Below, piece after piece: positions 1-7,872 of a stretch of DNA of 27,463 nucleotides (its first letter is position 1; each line of letters starts with the position of its first letter). The stretch lies in contig CAZTVF010000073.1 in the NCBI GenBank assembly GCA_964616985.1, positions 1 through 27,463 of the forward strand. The letters run 5' to 3'. Below the pieces are notes generated by a model that saw nothing but the letters and a program-made list of their open reading frames with translations, searched no databases and was not told the origin of the DNA. This DNA comes from CAZTVF01 sp964616985 (GTDB lineage Bacteria > Planctomycetota > Phycisphaerae > SM23-33). The translations under genes and the position numbers were made by a program.

Positions 1-1
1 T

Positions 2-77
2 CGGGGCGTGGCGCAGCTTGGTTTAGCGTGCTTGACTGGGGGTCAAGAGGTCGAGAGTTCAAATCTCTCCGCCCCGA
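2..77 (+). tRNA. tRNA-Pro (anticodon GGG)
   Basis: The cloverleaf folds fully. A 7-bp acceptor stem pairs 2-8 with 70-76, followed by discriminator A77. A D arm is present, and a 5-bp anticodon stem (CTTGA/TCAAG) closes the 7-base loop CTGGGGG, which places GGG at positions 34-36. A 5-bp T stem (GAGAG/CTCTC) closes the loop TTCAAAT. The first pair C-G and discriminator A agree with bacterial tRNA-Pro. CCA is not encoded; the next bases are CAT. GGG reads the CCC and CCU proline codons. Confidence 0.95.
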
Positions 78-82
78 CATTA

Positions 83-124
83 GAAGCCCTTGTAAGACAA
101 TGACTTACGAGGGCTTCTTTATTT
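83..124 (+). terminator. Rho-independent terminator of tRNA-Pro
   Basis: A 14-bp stem pairs 83-96 with 104-117 (one G-U pair) around a 7-nt loop, and is followed by a T-rich tail (TTTATTTT). It begins six bases after the tRNA and so ends its transcript. Confidence 0.85.
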
Positions 125-139
125 TGTCGTTTTTCACTG

Positions 140-778
140 TGACCCACTTTTTCGCAGGTGTGACCCATCTTTTCCAGAATTGGGCGAGCCTTCGCCCTGA
201 ACGACCGCGTTCTTTCGCTGCCGCTGAGAGACATTCTGCTGCTGGCAATTCTTGAAAAAAAACGAAGTCATTCCGGATCGATGATGGGGAAAACACTCGC
301 CTCGCCGACGGGCGCGGTACAATCTTCGCCAGTACCGTCTGGGTTTTGGGCAGAAGGAGTTCGCATGGCGGCGAAGTCAGTTAACGTCTTGCTGGTCGGC
401 GACCACGTCATGGTGCGCGGAGGCTTTGCGGCGTTGGCCCCCCAGCCGATAGCTTTCGCCGTTGGCTTCCACGATATGCACCCGATGGGTCAGCCGGTCC
501 AGCATGGCCCCGGTCAGGCGTTCGGAACCGCAGACCTCCACCCACTGCTCGAACGGCAGATTGGTCGTGAGGATCAGGCTTTGCCGCTCGTAGGCCCGGC
601 TGACCACCTCGAACAGCAGTTCCGACCCCGCCTTGGTGAAGGGCACATAGCCCAGCTCATCCAGGATCAGCAGGTCCTGGCGGCCCAGTTGTTTGAGCAT
701 GCGTTCCAATCGGCGGTCTTCCCGGGCCTCCAGCAAGGGGGGCGAGTATTTCAGGGGAGGGGCGAGTATTTGTGGTCA
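140..778 (-). mobile_element. Internally deleted IS21-family element keeping both ends
   Basis: The element contains the 3' part of istB and ends that look like IS21 subterminal repeats. At the low-coordinate end TGACCCACTTTTTCGC (140-155) is repeated 21 bp later as TGACCCATCTTTTCCA (161-176). At the other end, read on the minus strand, TGACCACAAATACTCGC starts at 778 and a related TGAAATACTCGCCCC follows 20 bp inward. The two ends resemble each other as inverted repeats. istA and the first half of istB are missing, so the copy is not autonomous. I see no clear target-site duplication, so the exact borders are inferred. Confidence 0.55.
377..736 (-). pseudogene. istB: IstB-like transposition ATPase, C-terminal fragment
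   Basis: This is the C-terminal half of the AAA+ helper ATPase of IS21 elements, which acts together with the IstA transposase. The visible part has the Walker B segment LLILDELGYVPF, the sensor region with TTNLPF, and the closing GSERLTGAMLDRLTHRVHI block, all characteristic of IstB. About 119 residues remain of a family that is usually near 250. The N-terminal half with the Walker A loop is absent. Upstream of 736 the frame runs into the 20-bp repeats of the element end and then a stop codon, so the loss is a deletion and not an assembly edge. It cannot be a working ATPase. Confidence 0.85.
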
Positions 779-1011
779 AGCCGAACGCTGCGTGCCCACC
801 GCAGCCTCTTCAAATGCCCGATTCCGGGGGCCAGAGCGGCGAGCCTTCGGTTTCAGGCGTCACCGACGAGGTGGTCATATCCCGAGGCATCTAGGCTGGG
901 CTTTTCATAAGCTCCGTAAGCTCCTCGGTTTGGACAACCGGGCCCACGAGTGCATCGAGGTAGGCTTGCAGCAAAGGTTCAAACATCGTGCAGTTGCCCC
1001 GACTTGATTGC
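779..1011. other. Spacer without a convincing gene
   Basis: No recognisable gene lies between the IS remnant and the terminator at 1012. One 31-codon minus-strand frame (891-986, beginning MFEPLLQAYLDALVG) looks amphipathic, but it has no good ribosome binding site and matches no family I recognise. It may be a remnant of a gene disrupted by the element. Confidence 0.4.
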
Positions 1012-1045
1012 AAAAGGCCGTTCGACGAGCGTCGAACGGCCTTTT
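1012..1045 (-). terminator. Bidirectional terminator downstream of the PEP-CTERM gene
   Basis: A perfect 15-bp inverted repeat (1012-1026 with 1031-1045) surrounds a 4-nt loop. It starts with AAAA and ends with TTTT, so it can act on either strand. It lies 66 bp beyond the stop codon of the minus-strand PEP-CTERM gene, which it most likely serves. Confidence 0.85.
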
Positions 1046-1110
1046 CAATTCAGCAAAACAACAAGGGCGGCGGCCTGGGGCGGCGGCCACCCTTGCGGGA
1101 TAGTTGGTGT

Positions 1111-1764
1111 CTAGATCTTCACGCGGCGGCGGCGGAGCAGGGCGAGGGAGCCAAGGCCGATCAGGCCCATCGTGGCGGGTTCGGGCACAAGGCTCACGTT
1201 GTCCAGCGAGGCGGTGTCGCTGCCGTTGAGGTAGTCGCCCATGATGTAGATGTTGTCCAGCGAGCCCAGCACGGCGGCGAACTCACCGGCCGTCGCGGGC
1301 GAGCCGTTGGGGCCGTCCAGCAGCCAGTTCGACCCCGCCACCAGCGGGATGTTGTAGTGCAGCCAGTCGCCGTCGGGGCCGGCCATCCCCGCTCGGTACA
1401 GCGAGTGCCCGTTGCCCGACAGGATCAGGCCGATCTCGAGGTTGCCGTTGGTGTAGTTGTGCAGGTCCCAGCTGATCGACTGCCCGTAGTAGGAGCCCAT
1501 AGCGCCCAGGAACTTCGACGGGGCGGAGAACAGGTAGGTGTCGGTCAGGTTGGGGTCGGTCTTGTAGATGTAGCCGGCCACCCACTCGGCGGGGTAATAG
1601 GCCTTGACCACCGGCGTCGCGCCCAGCCCCGTGTTGTAATTAATGTCCACGACCGTCCAGCCATCGGTGCCGGTGTCGAACGTGCTGGTGATCACATTCG
1701 CCTGCGCACTGACGGCCACGACGAGCATCGCGGCCACAAACGCTGCGTAATTGAGCTTCTTCAT
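1111..1764 (-). CDS. PEP-CTERM sorting domain protein
   Basis: A secreted protein of 217 residues. An N-terminal signal peptide (about residues 1-22, hydrophobic core AAFVAAMLVVAV, cleavage after AQA) is followed by a beta-rich domain of unknown function. That domain contains a DNVSLVPEP-type junction resembling extracellular carbohydrate-binding or laminin-like folds. The C-terminus is a classic PEP-CTERM tail: VPEP at 193-196, a hydrophobic helix, then RRRR. In this family the tail is recognised by an exosortase (EpsH/XrtA type), which is not in this window. The ATG at 1764 is chosen because AAAGGAGA lies just upstream and the signal peptide begins there; the longer frame from 1815 would bury the signal. 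It stands alone between a terminator and a long spacer. Confidence 0.85.
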   Translation of the reverse strand: MKKLNYAAFVAAMLVVAVSAQANVITSTFDTGTDGWTVVDINYNTGLGATPVVKAYYPAEWVAGYIYKTDPNLTDTYLFSAPSKFLGAMGSYYGQSISWDLHNYTNGNLEIGLILSGNGHSLYRAGMAGPDGDWLHYNIPLVAGSNWLLDGPNGSPATAGEFAAVLGSLDNIYIMGDYLNGSDTASLDNVSLVPEPATMGLIGLGSLALLRRRRVKI

Positions 1765-2213
1765 CTGTTTCTCCTTTGAGCGGTTTTCTGTCAGCCCTGA
1801 AGGCCTGAGTTCCACAGGAACTAAGCCGTATCAGGCGTCCGACCGGAGTCGGTTATTCAACTGTAGGTGCTTGCTGGCGGCCTACACAGACTGGATCGAC
1901 GAGGGGGAGGGGCGACTGAAATAACGCAGACGGAAAAAACGAATTGTTTTGCCCAGACGGAAAAGGCCGCTTACGAAGAACCGTTGTAAGTCATTGCGAG
2001 AGAATGGGATGCGACTCAAGACGGCCCCGGATACCCCCCGTAGATTTGCCTACGGGGTTTTAGGGAAATATATCGATATTTCCTAAAACATCGCCTGTAA
2101 CGTTTAGGCAATTCCACCCACGCTTCACGTCCGATGCCGGGCGCGGTTTGCATGCAAAGATCAGGGCCGCCTCGATGAGCGGCGGCGTTCCCAGGCCACC
2201 GGCAAGAGCGGCG
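1765..2213. other. Spacer with two hairpins
   Basis: No gene is visible. Two adjacent hairpins lie at about 2036-2096. The first is CCCCGTAG/CTACGGGG with a 6-nt loop followed by TTTTAG, which is terminator-like. The second is an AT-rich stem of about 12 bp (TTTAGGGAAATAT with one bulged G pairing ATATTTCCTAAA). They may separate the PEP-CTERM gene from the repeat region, or may be remnants of a mobile repeat. Confidence 0.5.
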
Positions 2214-2460
2214 GTGCGAGTTTATGGTGGCATCCATCGGGCGGCAAACATTCACATGTCAGCCCACGGCGGAAGCCGTGGGTTTCGGGAGGCTCCTCGA
2301 CTCTTCAAGCCCCGCAAGGGGCGACACAAACGCCGTCGTTGTGTCGCCCCTGACGGGGCTTCCAGAAATGCGACGATCCTTTGCCCATGGCTTCCGCCAT
2401 GGGCTGACATGTCGGCCCAGCCGTAATCCGCCCAACTGTGCAACCCATAGCCGGCCGCAC
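2214..2460. repeat. Nested-palindrome dispersed repeat, copy A
   Basis: Positions 2220-2460 match 16274-16514 over 241 bp without a gap; I count seven mismatches by eye. The repeat is a palindrome of palindromes. The outer 29-nt arms at 2254-2282 and 2384-2412 pair with each other, and each also forms its own 8-bp hairpin (CCCACGGC/GCCGTGGG and CCCATGGC/GCCATGGG). Inner arms 2307-2330 and 2338-2361 pair the same way and contain GCCCC..GGGGC hairpins. The end at 2451-2460 (CCGGCCGCAC) is intact; the start at 2214 is a decayed version of the matching inverted end seen in copy B. This is the form expected of a REP/MITE-like element moved as a single strand. Confidence 0.85.
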
Positions 2461-2506
2461 CCCAAGGCGGTACGAAGGGTGGCGGCCTGGGAAGGCCACC
2501 ACCCCA

Positions 2507-2554
2507 AGACTGCTACCCGTCTATGCCACCAGACTGCTGCCCGTCTCTGCCACC
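2507..2554. repeat. 24-bp tandem repeat, two units
   Basis: Two units of 24 bp (2507-2530 and 2531-2554), both beginning AGACTGCT and ending GCCACC, differ at two positions; a third partial unit (AGACGC) follows. They lie immediately downstream of the DUF255 gene. There are too few units for any functional call. Confidence 0.7.
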
Positions 2555-2568
2555 AGACGCACCGCCGG

Positions 2569-4620
2569 TCAGGGCAGCTCCGATAGCCGCTGTGTTAACT
2601 CAGACGCGGTGGCGGCCGGCGGCAGGCAGGTGTGGCCGCCGCAGACGTAGGCCACCGCCTTGCCCCGCGGCACCAGGCCCATCAGTCGCATGATCGCCGC
2701 GTGATCGGGCTGCTGGGGGTCCAGTGGCAGGATGATCGATCCCGGCATAGCTGCCCGCCGGGCCGTGGCCAGCAGTTCCTGCGTTTCGCCCGCGGGACCG
2801 ACGATGGCGATCACGCGCGGGCCATGCAGCAGGTGGTCGACGGTCGTCGCGTACCCGGCCAGGAAGGTGCCCCAGCCCGGCTCGATCGCGCCGGCGAAGC
2901 TCGACAGGGCCGCCGCCCCCGCGGCCGAGAACTTGTCCTTGCCCGTCAGGTGGCCCATGTCCAGCAGCAGTTGGGCCGCCACCGACGCGGCGCTGCGGCA
3001 GGGGGCGTCTTCCCAGGGGCGGTTGGGCGGCACGGCCGTGGGCGAGTCATCCGCCGGCTGGGGGCCTGAGAGCAAGCCTCCGTCGGATGCCGTCAACTGC
3101 TCGACGATGTAGTCGCAGACCGCTTGGGCGGCCTGGAGATACTCGCTGTGCCCGCTGTAGCAGAAGGCGTGCAGCAGGGCCTTGCCCATCCACGCCTGGT
3201 CGGCCAGCAGCCCCACGCCGCAGAGCTCGCCCTGCTGGCGGTAGTGGGCGAACACGCCGCGCGGGTCGCGCAGGTCCATCAGCAGCGGCTCGATCTTGGC
3301 CAGGGCCATCTCGGCCGCCGTAGCGTCTCCCATTCGCTCTGCCGCCGTCAGCAGCGCGTCGATGAGCATGCCGTTGAGGTCGGCAAAGATCGTCTTGTCG
3401 ACGGCCGGGGTGGGCCGCTGATTGCGGGCGGCCAGCAGCCGCCGGCGGGCCGCCCCGACGGACTTGGCCAGCTGCTCGGCCGGCACGCCCGTCAGCGCCG
3501 CGTGCTGGGCGAAGGTCTTGGGCACGTGCAGGACGTTGCGCCCGGGGCGGTCGTGCATGTCGCCGGCTTCGTCGACGTCGTAGTAGACGATGGCGGCGTC
3601 GGCGTCGCGGCCGGCGGCGCGGCGGAAGTCGGCCAGCGTCCAGGTGAAGTGGTCGCCGTCATCCTCCAGCCCGACGTCGGCGTCCTGGCTGGCGAAGAAG
3701 CCTCGGGCCTCGCCGCGCCCGCCCAGGATGCCGGCGATAAAATCGATCGTCCCGCGGGCGGCCTGGGCGAAGTCCTCGCGACCGGTGAAGGCGTAGGCGT
3801 TGGCGTACACCGCGAGCATGGCCGCGTTGTCGTAGGCCATCTTCTCGAAGTGCGGCACGTGCCAGAAGCGGTCCACGCTATAGCGGTGGAACCCGCCGCC
3901 GAGGTGGTCGTACACGCCGCCGCGCGCGATAGAGTCCAGCGTCTTCTCGAGCATAGCCCGGGCGATGTCGTCGCCGCCGCGGGCCTTGATCTGCAGCAGT
4001 TCCAGGGCGGTGGCGGTGAAGAATTTCGGCGAATCGCCGAAGCCGCCATGCTGCGGGTCGTACGCCTGGCGCAGGCCCGCGTAGAGCTGGTCCACCAGGT
4101 TTTCCGACGGCGTGCCGGGCTGGCTGAACGCCTCGTCCTGCTGCTGGCGGATGGCGGTGATGTACTCGGCCGCGGCCGTGGTGATCTGCGTGCGGTTGGC
4201 CTGCCAGTATTCGTCGAGCCTGGGCAGGATGTCGGCCAGCCCGGCCGACGCGCCGATCTGCAGGTCGGCCCGCGGGGGCACGAAGGTGGCCTTGTAGAGG
4301 ATGTGGCCCTCGGGCGTCATGACGACGGTGAGCGGCCAGCCGCCGACGGCCTGGCCGGCGCCGATGAGCGAAGGCGTCTTCTGAAGCATCGAGTCGACGT
4401 CGCTGAGGCGGTCGCGGTCGATGCGCACCGGCACGAAGCGCTCCTGCACGATGCGAACGACCTCCTCGTCGTCGTATGTTACAAGGTCCATAACATGGCA
4501 CCAGTGGCACCACGTGGCCCCGCTGTCGAGAAGGATCAGCTTGTCCTCGTCCATCGCCTTGCGGAATGCGTCCTGGCCCCAAGGCAGCCATTGGATTGCG
4601 GTTCTGGCGGCAGTGGTCAT
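2569..4620 (-). CDS. DUF255 thioredoxin-domain protein (YyaL/SSP411 family)
   Basis: A protein of 683 residues, within the usual length of this family. The N-terminal thioredoxin-like domain (about 1-170) carries the family hallmark C38-H-W-C41-H and the later block GGWPLTVVMTPEG. The rest resembles an (alpha/alpha)6-barrel glycosidase fold, with GGVYDHLGGGFHRYSVD and the HFEKMAYDNA block typical of the family. The biochemical function of DUF255 proteins is not settled, and they are often annotated simply as thioredoxin-domain proteins. No signal peptide is seen, so it is probably cytoplasmic. The ATG is supported by GGAGG seven bases upstream. It lies 105 bp downstream of the methyltransferase-like gene on the same strand and could share its transcript. 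Confidence 0.88.
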   Translation of the reverse strand: MTTAARTAIQWLPWGQDAFRKAMDEDKLILLDSGATWCHWCHVMDLVTYDDEEVVRIVQERFVPVRIDRDRLSDVDSMLQKTPSLIGAGQAVGGWPLTVVMTPEGHILYKATFVPPRADLQIGASAGLADILPRLDEYWQANRTQITTAAAEYITAIRQQQDEAFSQPGTPSENLVDQLYAGLRQAYDPQHGGFGDSPKFFTATALELLQIKARGGDDIARAMLEKTLDSIARGGVYDHLGGGFHRYSVDRFWHVPHFEKMAYDNAAMLAVYANAYAFTGREDFAQAARGTIDFIAGILGGRGEARGFFASQDADVGLEDDGDHFTWTLADFRRAAGRDADAAIVYYDVDEAGDMHDRPGRNVLHVPKTFAQHAALTGVPAEQLAKSVGAARRRLLAARNQRPTPAVDKTIFADLNGMLIDALLTAAERMGDATAAEMALAKIEPLLMDLRDPRGVFAHYRQQGELCGVGLLADQAWMGKALLHAFCYSGHSEYLQAAQAVCDYIVEQLTASDGGLLSGPQPADDSPTAVPPNRPWEDAPCRSAASVAAQLLLDMGHLTGKDKFSAAGAAALSSFAGAIEPGWGTFLAGYATTVDHLLHGPRVIAIVGPAGETQELLATARRAAMPGSIILPLDPQQPDHAAIMRLMGLVPRGKAVAYVCGGHTCLPPAATASELTQRLSELP

Positions 4621-4725
4621 AGATTGTCCTCCAATCCATGATAGGCCGCTGGAGGACGGCGATCGTGTGCGAGCACGAGCCTTGCAGCCGCCAGAGGCAC
4701 CAAGTCGACCGTGACGGCGGCGGGA

Positions 4726-5679
4726 CTAGTTCTGCCGCTTGCTGCAGTCGAACATGTAGAAGCAGTAGAGCCGCTGGCGGGGGAAGTGCTTCATGATCTC
4801 CGGCAGGTTTCGGTGGTAGATCACCGTGCCCTTCATGTCCGGGGGGATGCGGCGGTAAATGCGTTCGGCGAAGGCCTCCGGCGAGTACGCCCGGGCGAAG
4901 GGAAGTTTCTTGTGCTGATCGTCGCGCCAGACGCGGCGGGCCCCCTCGTCCACGACGGTGTCCCCGGGCATCCGGTAGGCGCTGACGGTGTTGTAGAAGA
5001 CGTCCTCCAGGTACAGCGGGGCGATGACGTACCGGCCTCGCTCGTTGAGCACCGCGGCGGCCTGGCTGACGAACCCGATGTCGGCGGGGCCCATCATGCA
5101 CTGGTAGGCATCCTGCAGCGACATCCCGGCGGCGAAAGCGCGGGGCAGTTTCATGTCCATCACGTCGGCGCCGATCTGGTTGCCCTTGATCCCTTGCGGG
5201 TAGGAGAGATCCATCCTGTAAGCCGGGATCCCGCTGCGCGCGAGGATGTCGGCCCAGGGGCTGTCGGAGGCGGCGACGTCGATGTAGACCCTGTCCTTGG
5301 CCAGCCCCAGCCGCCGGTACGCCAGGTAGTGCTCGAGGCATTTCTCGATATGCAGGGACTTCAGCGGCTTGTAGAAATCGCACAGGTCGGGGAACTGCCG
5401 CATCCACGCGCGGAAGTCATCAAGGTCGATGTCGGCGTCCTCCATCGCGATGCCGGCCGCCTGAAGCCGCGGCCGCAGAGAGGCGTAGAAGTGCGTATTT
5501 GCGGCGGGGTCGCCGGTGTGGTCGTAGAACGACTGGCGATCCTGGGGCGGGCTGGCCTGGAACGCCAGCAACTGCGGCAAGACCGGGAGCAGCCGCTCGA
5601 TTTCCTTCTCGACGTTGGCCCGCACCAGGCGTTCAAGCCGTGCCGCCACGAACCGTTTGATCGATGATAGAACCGACAT
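4726..5679 (-). CDS. Putative SAM-dependent methyltransferase-like protein
   Basis: A protein of 317 residues that I cannot assign to a named family. After a basic, helical N-terminus there is a central segment that reads like a Rossmann methyltransferase core. VYIDVAASDSPWADIL looks like motif I, and MDLSYPQGIKGNQIGADVMD like the acidic-loop region after strand beta-2. ADIGFVSQAAAVLNERGRYVI would follow the later strand and helix order. No signal peptide or membrane segment is visible. Two adjacent ATGs exist (5682 and 5679); the second gives better spacing to AGGAG. It precedes the DUF255 gene on the same strand. The methyltransferase call rests on pattern only and could be wrong. Confidence 0.5.
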   Translation of the reverse strand: MSVLSSIKRFVAARLERLVRANVEKEIERLLPVLPQLLAFQASPPQDRQSFYDHTGDPAANTHFYASLRPRLQAAGIAMEDADIDLDDFRAWMRQFPDLCDFYKPLKSLHIEKCLEHYLAYRRLGLAKDRVYIDVAASDSPWADILARSGIPAYRMDLSYPQGIKGNQIGADVMDMKLPRAFAAGMSLQDAYQCMMGPADIGFVSQAAAVLNERGRYVIAPLYLEDVFYNTVSAYRMPGDTVVDEGARRVWRDDQHKKLPFARAYSPEAFAERIYRRIPPDMKGTVIYHRNLPEIMKHFPRQRLYCFYMFDCSKRQN

Positions 5680-5682
5680 CAT

Positions 5683-6033
5683 GGGCTCCTGCGTTCGCCA
5701 ACGTCCGCTCGCCGCCGGAGGCAACACGCCTCGGGATTCGCGTCAACCTCGCTCATCGGCCGGGCCGCCCGGAGAGCGTTCCTGTGCTACCTGTGATCGA
5801 GCTACTCTGCCGTTGTGACTGGCGTCAGTCTCAAGTGTAGGCGCTTGGGGGCAGCGAGCACCCTTTGGGTGGGGAACATGGGAGCGGGCGGCGACAACCG
5901 GACTTTCTTTCCATGGCCACTTGACGCGATTGGCGCCGAGTCGTAAAAACACTGGATTCGCGCGAGACGCGGCCGAGCGGTGGTGGAGCGTGTTGCCTGC
6001 CGCTAGCCGCAGCGTCCCACGGCCGAAGGAGAA
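5683..6033. other. Divergent intergenic region
   Basis: This 351-bp spacer separates the minus-strand methyltransferase-like gene from the plus-strand aminotransferase gene, so it must hold promoters for both. I can point to only one candidate, at 5921-5949. No gene or strong repeat is seen. Confidence 0.5.
5921..5949 (+). promoter_or_regulatory. Candidate sigma-70 promoter of the aminotransferase gene
   Basis: TTGACG at 5921-5926 is followed, after a 17-bp spacer, by TAAAAA at 5944-5949. The -35 box is good, the -10 box fair (four of six). It would give a leader of about 80 nt. Confidence 0.4.
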
Positions 6034-7209
6034 ATGATGTCCAACCAGGCGGAAATCGTTCAGGACTCGTTGAAGTACATGATCCCCAACTACGGGCGGC
6101 TGCCGATGGCGATCGTCCGCGGCGAAGGCTCGCGCATGTGGGACGCCGATGGCAAGGAATACCTCGACCTGTTCGTCGGTTTCGGCCTCGGCGGCGTGGG
6201 CGGGCACTGCCACCCCGAGATCACCAAGGCCGTCGTGCAGCAGGCGGCGACGCTGACCTGTGCGGGCAACTACTTCCACAACCTGCCGCAGGCGGAGCTG
6301 GCCAAGGCCATCACCGCCCACGGCTTCGGCGGCAAGGCGTTCTTCTGCCACAGCGGCGCCGAGGCCAACGAGGCCGCCTTGAAGCTCGCCCGCATGGCGG
6401 CCGGCCCGGGGCGGTACAAGATCATCAGCTTCCACAACTGCTTCCACGGGCGGACCATGGGGGCCTTGTCGCTGACGCCCGAGAAGTTCCAGAAGGGTTT
6501 TGAGCCCATGCTGCCGGGCAATGTGAAGTGCAACTACGGCGACCTTGACGGCGTCCGCAAGGCCATCGACGCCGAGACGGCCGCGGTCATCCTGGAGCCC
6601 ATCCAGGGCGAGGGCGGCATGAACGTGCCCACCAAGGCCTTCATGCAGGGCCTGCGCCAGCTGTGCGATGAGAAGAAGATCCTCATGATCTGCGACGAGG
6701 TGTGGACGGCCCCGGCACGGACGGGCAAGTATTTCGCGCACCAGTTGTTCGACATCACCCCCGACGTGATGACGCTGGGCAAGGCGATCGGCGGCGGTCT
6801 GCCGCTGGGCGCGTGCATCGCGGCGCCGAAGTACCAGGACGTTCTTCAGCCCGGCATGCACGGCTGCACGGGCGGCGGCAACCCGCTGTGCGCGGCGGCG
6901 GGCGCGGCGTCGATGCGGCTGATCGAGAAGGAGAACCTGCTGGCCGGCGCGGTGGCCAAGGGCAAGCGGATCGAGCAGGCGCTGCGGGCGGCTAATCTGA
7001 GCGTCGTGAAGGACATCCGTGGCTTCGGGCTCATGGTCGGCGTGGAACTGACCAAGCCCGGCAAGGACGTGTTCAGCGAGTGCCTCAATCGCGGCCTGTA
7101 TATCAACTGCACGCAGGACGTCGTGCTGCGGCTGGCCCCGGCCCTGACGATCACCGAGGCGGAGATCGACAAGGCGATGGGCATCCTCATCGATGTGCTC
7201 AAGGCGTAG
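6034..7209 (+). CDS. argD: Class III PLP aminotransferase, acetylornithine aminotransferase-like
   Basis: A fold-type I PLP enzyme of 391 residues. Visible blocks are HSGAEANEAALKLAR for phosphate and cofactor binding (about 107-120), FHGRTMGALSLT (138-148), EPIQGEGG (188-195), the PLP-contacting D221 in ICDEV, and the Schiff-base lysine K250 in MTLGKAIGGGLPLGA. This is the acetylornithine/succinylornithine transaminase pattern, so the likely reaction is glutamate-dependent transamination of N-acetylglutamate semialdehyde in arginine synthesis. Related 4-aminobutyrate or putrescine transaminases cannot be excluded. The usual GxGRTG after DEV reads WTAPARTG here, a notable deviation. No other arg genes are adjacent. 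Two ATGs follow AAGGAG; the second (6037) has the more usual spacing, so the true start may be three bases later. Confidence 0.75.
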   Translation: MMSNQAEIVQDSLKYMIPNYGRLPMAIVRGEGSRMWDADGKEYLDLFVGFGLGGVGGHCHPEITKAVVQQAATLTCAGNYFHNLPQAELAKAITAHGFGGKAFFCHSGAEANEAALKLARMAAGPGRYKIISFHNCFHGRTMGALSLTPEKFQKGFEPMLPGNVKCNYGDLDGVRKAIDAETAAVILEPIQGEGGMNVPTKAFMQGLRQLCDEKKILMICDEVWTAPARTGKYFAHQLFDITPDVMTLGKAIGGGLPLGACIAAPKYQDVLQPGMHGCTGGGNPLCAAAGAASMRLIEKENLLAGAVAKGKRIEQALRAANLSVVKDIRGFGLMVGVELTKPGKDVFSECLNRGLYINCTQDVVLRLAPALTITEAEIDKAMGILIDVLKA

Positions 7210-7222
7210 GCGAGGGGATCTC

Positions 7223-7374
7223 ACCACAAAGAACACGAAGAGCACGAAGAAGAGAAAAACAGAAAGAGAGCGGGATTTAGAGGATTCATTGGATTTACGG
7301 GATTTGGAAGAAGGCAGAGGACTGCTTTTCGAATCCCGTCAATCCGTGAAATCCCTACATCCCGCTCTCTTTCT
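7223..7374. repeat. Long inverted repeat downstream of the aminotransferase gene
   Basis: Arms of about 50 nt (7261-7310 and 7325-7374) pair imperfectly around a 14-nt loop. The outer 16 bp (AGAAAGAGAGCGGGAT and complement) are perfect. A purine-rich lead-in beginning CACCACAAAGAACACGAAG precedes it. It could end transcription of the aminotransferase gene, but it is far longer than a normal terminator and looks like a dispersed repeat. Confidence 0.75.
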
Positions 7375-7521
7375 ATTCTCCCTGGCCACGCTTCACAGAC
7401 AGAAGGGGGTGGAACTTTTCAGTGATTGCCCCGGCCGATCTGGCCGATAAGAAGACAACATAGTGTCATCGACGAAGTGATCTCAATGGAGCGATGCCCG
7501 CCGGGCGGGCCGTGGTGCGAT

Positions 7522-7866
7522 ATGCGTTTGTCCGTCGCCATTCATGTTGTTGTCGCGTTGATTGCGTTTGGTCTCATAGGCTGCCGGCAGGACACGATCA
7601 ACCCGCCGCCGGGCAACAGGGGGGAAGTCCCTTCCTACCCGATCCCGCTGACGGACCTGCTGAAGCTTCAGAACGGGCAGCCCGCTTCGCCGCCGTCGCG
7701 CACGTACGGCGAGGTGGCGTCTGCCGGCCCGACGGCATCCCCGGCCCGCTATGTGCCCGCGGCTACGGCGAGGCCGATGGTCTCGCGTCCGTCGCCGGCG
7801 CCGCAGTGGGCTGCGCCGGTCCCTGCGAAAAAGCCTGTCGATGTCGACACCCGGCTTGTACCATAG
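7522..7866 (+). CDS. Small proline-rich lipoprotein, function unknown
   Basis: A protein of 114 residues. The first 21 form a lipoprotein signal: a basic start, the hydrophobic run VVVALIAFGLIG, and lipobox LIGC with C21 as the lipidated residue. The mature part is low-complexity, rich in Pro, Ala and Ser, and probably extended. No enzyme domain is seen. The ATG at 7522 is chosen because it puts the signal at the N-terminus; an in-frame ATG at 7486 would add 12 residues. Neither has a strong ribosome binding site. The stop codon lies only six bases before the regulator gene, so the two may be cotranscribed. Confidence 0.6.
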   Translation: MRLSVAIHVVVALIAFGLIGCRQDTINPPPGNRGEVPSYPIPLTDLLKLQNGQPASPPSRTYGEVASAGPTASPARYVPAATARPMVSRPSPAPQWAAPVPAKKPVDVDTRLVP

Positions 7867-7872
7867 CCCGCC

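Noticed and set aside
28..255. Open frames over the tRNA and its terminator
   Set aside because: They overlap a clear tRNA gene, its terminator and the IS end.
891..986. A 31-codon minus-strand ORF
   Set aside because: No ribosome binding site, no family, and it lies just beyond a strong terminator; kept only as a note in the spacer entry.
2507..2560. Possible CRISPR-like repeat
   Set aside because: Only two tandem 24-bp units without spacers, and no cas gene in the window.
2224..2586. Open frames inside the 241-bp repeat, similar in both copies
   Set aside because: The similarity follows from DNA identity of the repeat. The sequence is dominated by palindromes, several frames are open at once, and no ribosome binding site precedes them.
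3124..4641. Plus-strand open frame of 505 codons opposite the DUF255 gene
   Set aside because: Shadow of a recognised gene; composition is typical of antisense frames and no motif is seen.
5743..7245. Minus-strand open frame of 500 codons opposite the aminotransferase gene
   Set aside because: Shadow of the PLP enzyme, with no recognisable domain.
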